From the NCBI GenBank assembly GCA_030041305.1, contig JASHOC010000118.1:1-58672 (forward strand): a DNA stretch of 58,672 nucleotides, in the 5' to 3' direction. Made by a program: the position numbers and the translations under genes. The notes beneath the pieces are model-generated. The model had not been told where the DNA came from, did no database searches, and saw only the letters and a list, made by a program, of their open reading frames with translations. Positions 8,431 to 15,641 of the stretch are shown here, in pieces (the first letter of the stretch is position 1; each line of letters begins with the position of its first letter). This DNA is from Acidobacteriaceae bacterium. GTDB taxonomy: Bacteria > Acidobacteriota > Terriglobia > Terriglobales > Acidobacteriaceae.

Positions 8431-10044
8431 CTACGCGCCCTCCCGGACTGCAGACCATTCGGCTTCGCCGTACTCTCCCAGCGTCACTTTGCCGCTCATG
8501 GATCCACCCTCCACCGTTCCGGTGAAAGCGTAATGGATCGCGTTTCCACCCACGGGCATCAGGCTTTGAAACGCAACCTGATTCGCGTGGACGTCTCCTC
8601 GAAGATTTCCGTTATAGATTTCACCTTGATGGGCGCCGCTCACCTTATTGCTATCCTGCTCCAGGAGAAACCGTTGCGATCCTTCTCCTCTCAAATACTT
8701 GAGTGACACATTCCAAATGCCCGCAACATCCGCGGGAGAACCCTGGGGAACTTCGGGAGCGGTAAAGCTGGGAGGCGCGGAGAGCGTCTTATGAAGCGCC
8801 TCAGCCACCACCTGATAGTCGCCCGGCATCATCATGTAGGGCATAATTTGCACGAAGCTTTGCATGTGATCGGGCCGATTGCCCCGCGCGGTCATAAATT
8901 GAATTCTGGGCGTCGCTGCGTCCAAAGTGGCCGCCAACTCAGTCCCGGTAATTTTCAGCACATTCGCATCCCAGTTAATCCGTAGCATTGGCGCATGGTT
9001 CGAGAGATCCTCGGGCATAATGTACTCCGTCGTCACCGAGGGCAGCGGTTTCACTTTGTTCTCAATGTAGCCAAGCCATTCCTTCCAGGTATTCCACTCC
9101 GCGTCGTGGTCGCGCCGCGTCCACATCTCAACCGCGGTCAACATGCCCATAATTTCTTCTTTCCCGACCTTCATCGGTCGCCCCACATTGTGGTGGGGCG
9201 CGGCTTGGAAATAGGCCGCCTGAACTAGGTCCTTCTGTCCCAGCAGCAGCCCCGCGCACTGCGGGCCGCGCAAACACTTCCCGCCGCTATAGCCAACGAA
9301 GGTTGCGCCCGCCTGAAGATGAATGTTAGGAATCGTCAAATTTTCCGCCGCCGCATCGACGAATACCGGAATGCCCTTTGGCTTCGCCGCCTGGCAGATG
9401 TTGGCGATGCTCATCGGACCCTTGGCCGCTATCGGTGAAGAAAGGACATAAATCATCGCCGTCTCCGGGCCCATGCTCCGGTCCAATTCTTCCGGCGTGT
9501 CGACTTCGATCACATTGACTCCAAGCATACGCGCGCCGATGTCATAGGGGTTGCGTGAATGCTTGGGGATAATAACCTGGTTTTTGAAGCCGGCCATGTA
9601 CGGCATCTTCTGCGATTTTTCCACATTGGTTCCAGCGATGCAGGCTGCTGTTGCCTCGGCAATCGCAGAGGCGCACCCCGCGGTGACAATGCCCCATTCC
9701 GCCCCGGTGATCGCAGCCAGGCGCGCTCCTACCGCCAGCATTAGTTCATCCAAATGCACGTAATGCTTCGACGCCTCATCCATTGCCTGTTTTACCTCGG
9801 GCAAGGTAAGAGAGCCGCTGATGATCGTGTAAGTCCCTTTGCAGTTGACAATCGGCCGAACGCCAATCGCCTCATACAAATTGGGTCCCACCGGCACTGA
9901 AGTCGAGTGGCCGTCCTGCGCGGGCGCTGGGGATGGCAATAGGGTGGCTGCCGCGCTCGCGGCTCCCGCGAAAGCACTCCGCTGGAGAAACTTTCGCCTG
10001 GTAACCTCCGAGGTCTTTGGGATAGCTTCTACGCCAGCTTTCAT
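8431..10044 (-). CDS. Tat-exported PLP enzyme (DgaE/SelA-like) with C-terminal beta domain
   Basis: The 537-residue protein has a twin-arginine signal (SEVTRRKFLQRSAFAG). A fold-type I PLP domain follows, related to D-glucosaminate-6-phosphate ammonia lyase (DgaE) and selenocysteine synthase. The Schiff-base lysine is Lys256 in YSGGKCLRGPQCAG and the ring-nitrogen aspartate is Asp230 in VFVDAAAE. From about residue 440 a beta-rich tail follows ('GIWNVSLKYL', 'GTVEGGSMSGKVTLG'), resembling small lipocalin-like domains that acidobacteria attach to secreted enzymes. The start at 10044 is set by GAGGAGG; the longer frame to 10149 has no site. The substrate is unknown; ammonia or water elimination from a sugar acid is a guess. 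A paralogue without the tail lies at 46581-47891. Confidence 0.82.
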   Translation of the reverse strand: MKAGVEAIPKTSEVTRRKFLQRSAFAGAASAAATLLPSPAPAQDGHSTSVPVGPNLYEAIGVRPIVNCKGTYTIISGSLTLPEVKQAMDEASKHYVHLDELMLAVGARLAAITGAEWGIVTAGCASAIAEATAACIAGTNVEKSQKMPYMAGFKNQVIIPKHSRNPYDIGARMLGVNVIEVDTPEELDRSMGPETAMIYVLSSPIAAKGPMSIANICQAAKPKGIPVFVDAAAENLTIPNIHLQAGATFVGYSGGKCLRGPQCAGLLLGQKDLVQAAYFQAAPHHNVGRPMKVGKEEIMGMLTAVEMWTRRDHDAEWNTWKEWLGYIENKVKPLPSVTTEYIMPEDLSNHAPMLRINWDANVLKITGTELAATLDAATPRIQFMTARGNRPDHMQSFVQIMPYMMMPGDYQVVAEALHKTLSAPPSFTAPEVPQGSPADVAGIWNVSLKYLRGEGSQRFLLEQDSNKVSGAHQGEIYNGNLRGDVHANQVAFQSLMPVGGNAIHYAFTGTVEGGSMSGKVTLGEYGEAEWSAVREGA

Positions 10045-10192
10045 AACTCGCCTCCTCAAGCACTTATTTCTTACTTTCAATTGCCCGGCCAGCCGGCGCG
10101 GACATCCTGCACACAGCCCGGAGCCGGCGTTGCGTGCAGCAACTTGCACCGCGAGGCCTAGATTCGATACACAAATCGGAGATCGAATATGT

Positions 10193-10568
10193 ATGAGCCT
10201 ACAGGTAACTCAAATTCGAATCGAATTTGGCTCGTATGATCGAAGTGAAAATCGGCTAGAGCCTGTTATTAACTTTGCGTCCGTAAATCCAATGGAATCA
10301 GCATGGAATTTTTGAAGGTACAACAAGACAAATGGAAATCGTAGGCGCAGCCGGAACCGAGCATCCCCAGTATCCGCGTTTTGCTGGGATTTTCGGCATT
10401 TGGCTCGCTCGCGGCGCCCTTCAAAGTTAATAACAGGCTCTAGATGCTTTACAGCTACTTCAGGAAAATCGAAGCCCTGATGCCCGAAAATCAGCAGTTC
10501 GTGAGCAAAGAAGGGAAGTGCTTTCAATTGGATTTATCGTAAGGAGACATACATTGAATTGTCAATAG
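10193..10568 (+). pseudogene. Possible small ORF interrupted by miniature element
   Basis: An ATG at 10193 opens a frame (MSLQVTQIRIEF...) that runs into the 182-bp element and stops inside it. If the element and one TA are removed, the frame continues without a break for 41 codons to TAG at 10566 and would encode 63 residues. The join is in frame, but the product matches nothing I know and chance is a fair explanation. No strong ribosome binding site is present; a GGAG lies about 10 bases upstream. Confidence 0.2.
10257..10442. mobile_element. Miniature inverted-repeat element, family 1, copy a
   Basis: A 182-bp unit (10259-10440) is flanked by TA on both sides and has perfect 19-bp terminal inverted repeats, GAGCCTGTTATTAACTTTG. 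It has no coding capacity. A second copy of identical length at 13755-13936 differs at about five positions. The first 17 bases of the terminal repeat also form the end of the IS5-type transposase gene region at 58430. The TA duplication and the shared ends suggest mobilisation in trans by that IS family (IS427-like group). Confidence 0.85.
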
Positions 10569-10735
10569 TAAAGTGATTTCGTGCTTACGTGAGGGCCCTC
10601 GTCGAAACGGCAAAACCGTCGAATTTTGCGGTGCGCCTGTCAAGCATTCTCTGACCCTGCGCCTTCTCGAACGAACGGCGCAACGTTCGCATCGCAAGCA
10701 GCTGAGCGCCTCTTGCGGTGTTCCCGCGATTCCGT

Positions 10736-11869
10736 TTACAGCATGGCGATGCTTCGCAACCCCGGCGCAGAAGCCACCAGCATCGCTCGACCGAGCCGTC
10801 CGCTCAATGGATCAATGACCATCCGGACCACGCCTTGCATCGTATCGCTCAGCGCGATCAAGGCGCTCCCGCCGTTCTCGATCGTGATTGCGCGAACCCC
10901 GCCAGGGCTCTCGCATTGTGACCTCGCCGCAGCCAGCCTGCCGTTCGCGGCGTTCACCTGCCAGCATCGGACGCCAGTCTCATCGGCCGTATACAGAAAC
11001 TCGCCCGATGGATTGAGCGCCATCGTTACTCCGGCTCCGGTTTCCACCCGCCCCACGTGGCCCAAAATTCGGCCGCCCGCTGGATCGTATGCGTATTCGC
11101 ATACCGCTCCGTCGACGCTCGCCACGTAAAACCAGCGCCCCGCCGGATGCAGAATAATTTCCCGCGGTCCGCTGCCCGGATCGAGCGCGTACCGCTGCCG
11201 CACCCTGAGTCCGCCATCTTGCAACTCCAGTACGGTCAGTCCATCGGTTCCCTTATCCGCTGCCAGTACGCGCCGCTCCGTCCCGTCGAAGACCACCATC
11301 TGCGGATGCGCCCCGTCCTGATGCTCCGGGGTGTCACCGTGCCCCGTCTCTTTCAGGATTCCGGTCACGCGCCCCAGCCGCCCATCTTCGCCGATCGGAA
11401 GCAAGTTGTACGCTCCGCCTCCGTCGACCGCAATCAGCGCGCTTCTGCCATTCGGTGACAGGGCCAGGTGACGCGGCTCCGTTGCGGAAAGCGAAAGGGC
11501 GCGACGGTTCGCAAAGGCCAACTTGCCGTCCGCGTCCACGGCATACGCCTCGACGGTTCCGGTCGGCAGTCCTTCATGCCGGCTAATTTCGTTCACGACA
11601 TAAAGAAACCGCCGATTGGGATGTAAAGTGAGCGAGACCGGCGCGGCGCTGGCAACCACTTGCCGCAATCTCCAACGCTCTCCCGCAATGCCATACACGC
11701 GAATTTCGTGCTGCCCCTCAAGCCCCGCTCGCAATCCAGGGACTCTCCCAAGATACGCAACGCGCGGACCGCACGCCATCGCCCGAGCCCAGCCGGTTCG
11801 CGCAGCGACGGGCGCAAATCCCATCATTCGCACGAATGCTCTGCGGCTCAAATGCGCGTTCTTCGTCAC
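10736..11869 (-). CDS. Tat-exported lactonase-type seven-bladed propeller (Pgl/YbhE-like)
   Basis: A beta-propeller of about 377 residues from the 6-phosphogluconolactonase (YbhE-type) lactonase family. Blades show the usual pattern: 'SLTLHPNRRFLYVVNE', 'HLALSPNGRSALIAVDGGG', 'HPQMVVFDGTERRVLAADKGTDGL', 'EIILHPAGRWFYVASVDG' and 'VTMALNPSGEFLYTADETG'. The N-terminus (HLSRRAFVRMMGFAPVAA) is a twin-arginine signal, so it probably acts in the periplasm and not on cytoplasmic phosphogluconolactone. I prefer GTG at 11869 (GGAG six bases upstream); TTG at 11881 is the alternative. It is immediately downstream of the flavin oxidase, with a gap of 10-22 bases, which fits oxidation of a sugar to a lactone followed by ring opening. 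Confidence 0.82.
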   Translation of the reverse strand: MTKNAHLSRRAFVRMMGFAPVAARTGWARAMACGPRVAYLGRVPGLRAGLEGQHEIRVYGIAGERWRLRQVVASAAPVSLTLHPNRRFLYVVNEISRHEGLPTGTVEAYAVDADGKLAFANRRALSLSATEPRHLALSPNGRSALIAVDGGGAYNLLPIGEDGRLGRVTGILKETGHGDTPEHQDGAHPQMVVFDGTERRVLAADKGTDGLTVLELQDGGLRVRQRYALDPGSGPREIILHPAGRWFYVASVDGAVCEYAYDPAGGRILGHVGRVETGAGVTMALNPSGEFLYTADETGVRCWQVNAANGRLAAARSQCESPGGVRAITIENGGSALIALSDTMQGVVRMVIDPLSGRLGRAMLVASAPGLRSIAML

Positions 11870-11891
11870 CTGCTTCTCCAACGGTCCTCGC

Positions 11892-13424
11892 TCACGCCCT
11901 TATCGACATCGCGTGGTGGAAAATGTTATTCGGATCGTACTTTCGCTTTACGCCCTGCAAAAACGGATAAAGCCCCTGGTTTCCGTAATACAGTTCCGGC
12001 CAGTAGTCGTACGCCAGCATGTCGATATCCGGATAGTTGATGTAGCAACCCTCGTAATGCGCGTTCCAGTACGGCGTACCTTTATGCTCCGGATCCGCAT
12101 CCGGCCCCGAATATAATTCCGTATACATGTCGCGCAACCACTGCAGGCGCCCCGGATCCTCCTTGGCGTCATTCCAAAATGTCATCGGCTGCAGCTTGAG
12201 CACTGACGCGCGTTGCGCCACCGCGGTTTTTTCCGCTAACTCCGCGCGATTGGTGGCTCCGCCATAACTGTCGATCCCGATCGTGGAACCCCTCAAATCG
12301 GTCCCCGGCATTGTCCGCGTCATGTGCTTGTACAGGCATCGCGCTTCCGCCTCGGTGAAGCCCTGCTTCATGTAACAGGACTTGTATTTGCCGCGCATGC
12401 TGGCGCCGCCTCCGCCGTCGCCCCCCGTCGCATCTAGCCAGGTGCGGCGCCTCACCGTGTGGACCCCTAAACACTCCAGTTGGCCTGCATCCGGCCGCGC
12501 CCCAAAACCCTCGTGCCCGGCGCCATCTCCCGGCGTCGCCACGACCCCGCAGTCTGAGAACCGGTCCAGGTATTCATTCAGCACGGTCAGGTCGCGGCAA
12601 GTTCCATCCGGATTACAGAACTGCACCGAGAGTCCAAAGCGGCCGTTTGCGTGATGCGCCAACGAAATCACGCTGAACATTCCCCAGGTGTCCGGGTCAC
12701 GCCCCCTGTTCGCCCAATACTCTCCGAACTTGATCAGGATGGGAACAAATCGCTCCTCCGTCATCTCTGCCCAGGCGAAGGAGAAATTCGCGTCGATCAC
12801 TTCCTGCGGCGCCTGCGGCAGCTTCTCGAACTCATAGCTGGTAATGACGCCAAAATTGCCTCCGCCGGCGCCCCGGCAGGCGCGGAACAGGTCCGGCTCG
12901 TGCTCCGCATCCACTCTGCGAGCCACCACCTGACCCTTTCCGTCGACGGTGAGAATCTCCACCGCCGTCAGCCAGTCGCAGGTCAATCCGTGGAGCCTCG
13001 ATAGCAGCCCGTATCCGCCTCCGCTGATGTGTCCGCCGGCGCCCACCGATCCGCACGATCCGCCGGGCAACGTCACTCCATAGCGCTTATAGAGTTCCAG
13101 ATACCCGTTCCACAGCCGGGTTCCCGGCCCCATCCGGTACGGTGGCCGGCCGCCAGGGGCGCTCGCCTCGTCCATCAGGCTCACATCCAGGATCGCTCCG
13201 CCGGGATTGTTAGCGACAAAGTCCTCATAACAATGACCGCCGCTGCGCACCGTGGGCCGCATTCCCGCGCTCACCAGCTTTTGCAGAGTTTCCGCTACAT
13301 CCTGCGCGTTTTCGCACAGCAGAATGCGGCTCGCCCCATCCGCGTCCTCCGCGGGCCAACGCGCATTATGACCCTTCTTCAGCGCATCGTAACGCGGATC
13401 CTGGCGTGTCACCGTGATGGCCAT
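11892..13424 (-). CDS. FAD-linked oxidase, berberine-bridge/gluco-oligosaccharide oxidase type
   Basis: The 510-residue vanillyl-alcohol-oxidase superfamily flavoenzyme has an N-terminal FAD domain. His64 in [10 protein letters not shown] and Cys124 in [21 protein letters not shown] sit where BBE-type enzymes attach FAD through two covalent bonds. The C-terminus ([44 protein letters not shown]) is the BBE domain, where 'YDPNN.F' is typical. Relatives oxidise the reducing end of oligosaccharides to lactones with release of hydrogen peroxide. The start at 13424 is chosen for GGAG five bases upstream; the longer frame to 13499 has no better site. No signal peptide is visible, which is odd beside an exported lactonase. 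Confidence 0.87.
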   Translation of the reverse strand: MAITVTRQDPRYDALKKGHNARWPAEDADGASRILLCENAQDVAETLQKLVSAGMRPTVRSGGHCYEDFVANNPGGAILDVSLMDEASAPGGRPPYRMGPGTRLWNGYLELYKRYGVTLPGGSCGSVGAGGHISGGGYGLLSRLHGLTCDWLTAVEILTVDGKGQVVARRVDAEHEPDLFRACRGAGGGNFGVITSYEFEKLPQAPQEVIDANFSFAWAEMTEERFVPILIKFGEYWANRGRDPDTWGMFSVISLAHHANGRFGLSVQFCNPDGTCRDLTVLNEYLDRFSDCGVVATPGDGAGHEGFGARPDAGQLECLGVHTVRRRTWLDATGGDGGGGASMRGKYKSCYMKQGFTEAEARCLYKHMTRTMPGTDLRGSTIGIDSYGGATNRAELAEKTAVAQRASVLKLQPMTFWNDAKEDPGRLQWLRDMYTELYSGPDADPEHKGTPYWNAHYEGCYINYPDIDMLAYDYWPELYYGNQGLYPFLQGVKRKYDPNNIFHHAMSIRA

Positions 13425-13623
13425 CGGCGCTCCATCCTTATTGCACTCGTCTCGCACTCGCTGCGAGCTTAATGTACATAGTAGCTTGTGGACGGACAAG
13501 CGGCTTTTTTGAGCTTGAATCGCTCTAGGGGAAGACTTTCAGCCGTTGCTGAATTGCATTGGAAAGGAAGACGCTTACTTCGTCATGAGACTTGTGCCCC
13601 ACTTCTACATAAGTCGAATGACC

Positions 13624-13948
13624 TATAGCGGTTTAGAAAATGCTGTAGGATGAAACCGGAAAAGTCGAGTCGAGGAAACCTCAAGTCCGGAGTCCCCAGC
13701 GTGCGATTTCTGCTCGCTGGGGTTGAAGGAGCGGCGACTCCACACGATTTCCTAGAGCCTGTTATTAACTTTGCGCCCGTAAATCCAATGGAATCAGCAT
13801 GGAATTTTTGAAGGTACAACAAGACAAATGGAAATCGTAGGCGCGGCCGGAACCGAGCATCCCCAGTATCCGCGTTTTGCTGGGATTTTCGGCATTTTGC
13901 TCGCTTGCGGCGCCCTTCAAAGTTCATAACAGGCTCTAAACCACCGTA
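13624..13948. mobile_element. Family-2-like miniature element split by family-1 insertion
   Basis: The left end TATAGCGGTTTAGAAAATGC and the reverse complement of the right end (TACGGTGGTTTAGGAAATCG) agree at most positions, so they form imperfect terminal repeats of about 23 bp. The ends match the TA-terminated ends of the 117-bp elements at 43318 and 45825 (TATAGCGGTT / AACCGCCGTA). The subterminal TGTAG also falls at the same offset. Without the 182-bp insertion and one TA the element would be about 141 bp. It has no coding capacity. Confidence 0.6.
13753..13938. mobile_element. Miniature inverted-repeat element, family 1, copy b
   Basis: A 182-bp unit (13755-13936) between TA dinucleotides, about 97 percent identical by eye to the copy at 10259-10440 and in the same orientation. 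The left terminal repeat is intact and the right one carries one mismatch. It lies near the right end of the family-2-like element, which dates this insertion as the later event. It holds no gene. Confidence 0.85.
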
Positions 13949-14167
13949 GTTGAGGTCCGCCACGCGCCGTCAACAGCCGAAGGTCAGGGATCGTCGGAGT
14001 CATATTCTGGTATTTTGAGGACAGAGTTTGCCGGCCGGCGGATGCTCTCCTACGCTATATGATCATCGCCGCCTGGCTTTGAGTCCGTTAATCACGTTCA
14101 CCGCGTGGCCTGACGCCGCGGGCGCTCTGTTTCGCAGCTTTGCCGAGCCACTACCGGAGAGCGGAAA

Positions 14168-15043
14168 ATGGCGAATGGAAGCTTTCAGGGACTGCGCGTC
14201 CTGGCGCTGGAGAACCGCCGCGCCACCGAGATCGCCAAACTGATCCGCACCTTTGACGGAGAGCCGACTGTCGCGCCTGCGCTCCGCGAGCTCCCGGTCG
14301 AGTCGAACCAGGAGGCCCTGGATTTTGCCCGTCGCCTCATGCAGGGCGATTTCGATCTGGTCGTCTTTCTCACTGGAGTGGGCGTGCGGCGCCTGACGGA
14401 AGTGGTCAGCGCGCGTTTTCACCGTGATTTATTCCTGGAGGCGCTAAGGCGCGTGAAAGTGGCTTCGCGAGGCCCCAAGCCCGCGAGCGCGCTCGGCGAG
14501 CTGGGGGTTCCCATCGCGGTGAGCGCGCCCGAACCCTACACATGGCGCGACATGATCGGTGCACTCGACAGCGCCTTTGGACCATCGCTTGCAGGGCTGC
14601 GGACCGCCGTCCAGGAATATGGGACGACCAATCCGGAATTTCTCGCCGCGCTCAGCCGGCGCCAGGTGCAGTGGACACGCGTGCCGGTGTATCACTGGGC
14701 GCTGCCGGACGACCTCGAACCGCTGAAAGCCGCCGTTCGCTCCATCGCCGCGGGTGAATTGGATGTGGTTGTCTTTTTGACTGCGGTGCAGGCCACGCAC
14801 CTCTTTCAGGTGGCCGAAGAAATCGGCATGGCCAAATCGCTGCGCGCGGGGATGCGCACTATGGTTGTTCTCTCGATTGGACCCAGCACCACCGAGGAGC
14901 TCGAGCTGCATGGGATTCATCCCGACTTCACGCCTTCGCACCCCAAGATGGGTCTGCTCATCAACGAGGCGTCGGCGTGTGCGGTAAAGCTGCTTGAGGA
15001 GAAGCGCGGCGCGGCGGCGCGAACCACTCCGATGGCCGAATGA
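14168..15043 (+). CDS. hemD: Uroporphyrinogen-III synthase
   Basis: The 291-residue protein has two alpha/beta lobes typical of uroporphyrinogen-III synthase, which cyclises hydroxymethylbilane with ring-D inversion in haem and corrinoid synthesis in the cytoplasm. Recognisable segments are 'LRVLALENRRATEIAKLI', 'DLVVFLTGVGVRRL', 'VASRGPKPASALGELGVP' and 'ELDVVVFLTAVQATHLFQVAEE', followed by 'VLSIGPSTTEELELHGIHPDFTPSHPKMGLLI'. The family has few invariant residues, so the call rests on overall pattern. Ribosome binding site GGAGAGCGG precedes ATG. No other tetrapyrrole gene is adjacent, although haem demand from the cytochrome cluster is high. Confidence 0.87.
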   Translation: MANGSFQGLRVLALENRRATEIAKLIRTFDGEPTVAPALRELPVESNQEALDFARRLMQGDFDLVVFLTGVGVRRLTEVVSARFHRDLFLEALRRVKVASRGPKPASALGELGVPIAVSAPEPYTWRDMIGALDSAFGPSLAGLRTAVQEYGTTNPEFLAALSRRQVQWTRVPVYHWALPDDLEPLKAAVRSIAAGELDVVVFLTAVQATHLFQVAEEIGMAKSLRAGMRTMVVLSIGPSTTEELELHGIHPDFTPSHPKMGLLINEASACAVKLLEEKRGAAARTTPMAE

Positions 15044-15178
15044 GTTCTGTTGCCGCGCCGCGATCCCGTCGCATGAAATGACGTTGCCTGAGTCATGCAG
15101 CGCCAGCTCGCTCTCGACCGGCGTGCCCCGGACGCGGAAATTTTCCGCCAGAACAGTTCGGCGGCGCCCGCACTCCGG

Positions 15179-15544
15179 TTAGCTTGAATTCTTCGCGGTT
15201 CGACGACCATCTAGGAACATCTTCAATGCCACTGCGTTGTTATGCTCCTGGTCGTGAGAACTGTAGAGAAGCGAAACCGTCCCTCTCCGTGCGGCCTGCA
15301 GGATCGGTTGCCATGCGTCGGGACGCGTTTTTAACTCCTCGAAATAGCGCTGGCGGAATTTTTCCCACCGCGCCGGGTCATGCTGGAACCATTGCCGCAG
15401 CTCGGTGCTCGGTGCGGCGTCCTTCAACCATTCATCAAGGCGCAGTGCGGATTTTTTGACGCCCCTGGGCCATAACCGCTCGACGAGAAATCGCGTTCCG
15501 TCCTCATCTGCGGGAGAGTCGTAGACGCGTTTAAGCCGAATCAT
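15179..15544 (-). CDS. DUF488 family protein (YeaO-like)
   Basis: The small 121-residue protein has the DUF488 hallmarks: 'LKRVYDSPADEDGTRFLVERLWPRGVKKS' and, near the end, 'VSLLYSSHDQEHNNAVALKMFL'. The family's molecular function is not established; a conserved Arg-Trp-Pro-Arg-Gly block suggests an enzyme or nucleic-acid-binding role. A GAGGAAC site lies 7-8 bases before the ATG. It is convergent with hemD (135-base gap) and on the same strand as the CRTAC1 gene upstream. Confidence 0.9.
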   Translation of the reverse strand: MIRLKRVYDSPADEDGTRFLVERLWPRGVKKSALRLDEWLKDAAPSTELRQWFQHDPARWEKFRQRYFEELKTRPDAWQPILQAARRGTVSLLYSSHDQEHNNAVALKMFLDGRRTAKNSS

Positions 15545-15641
15545 CGCTGTTCCTCTGGTTGGGCGCCGCCTTACCTCTATAATGATGCGCCAATTCCTTG
15601 TCTTCGATCACCAGGGAACCGCATTTCCATCGACGGTCGCG

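Larger units (their letters stand above)
10045..10735. other. Intergenic region carrying family-1 element
   Basis: The region lies between the PLP enzyme start (10044) and the lactonase end (10736), both on the minus strand. Apart from the 182-bp element and the doubtful split ORF around it, I see no gene. The part right of the element is more AT-rich than the neighbouring genes. The promoter of the leftward PLP gene should lie between 10045 and 10256. Confidence 0.5.
13425..14167. other. Intergenic region carrying nested miniature elements
   Basis: The region lies between the divergent oxidase (leftward) and hemD (rightward) genes. Most of it is taken up by a family-2-like element (13624-13948) with a family-1 element inserted in it. 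A separate perfect hairpin, CCCCAGCG/CGCTGGGG, lies at about 13694-13722 inside the outer element. No gene is supported. The hemD ribosome binding site (GGAGAGCGG) is at the right end. Confidence 0.5.
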
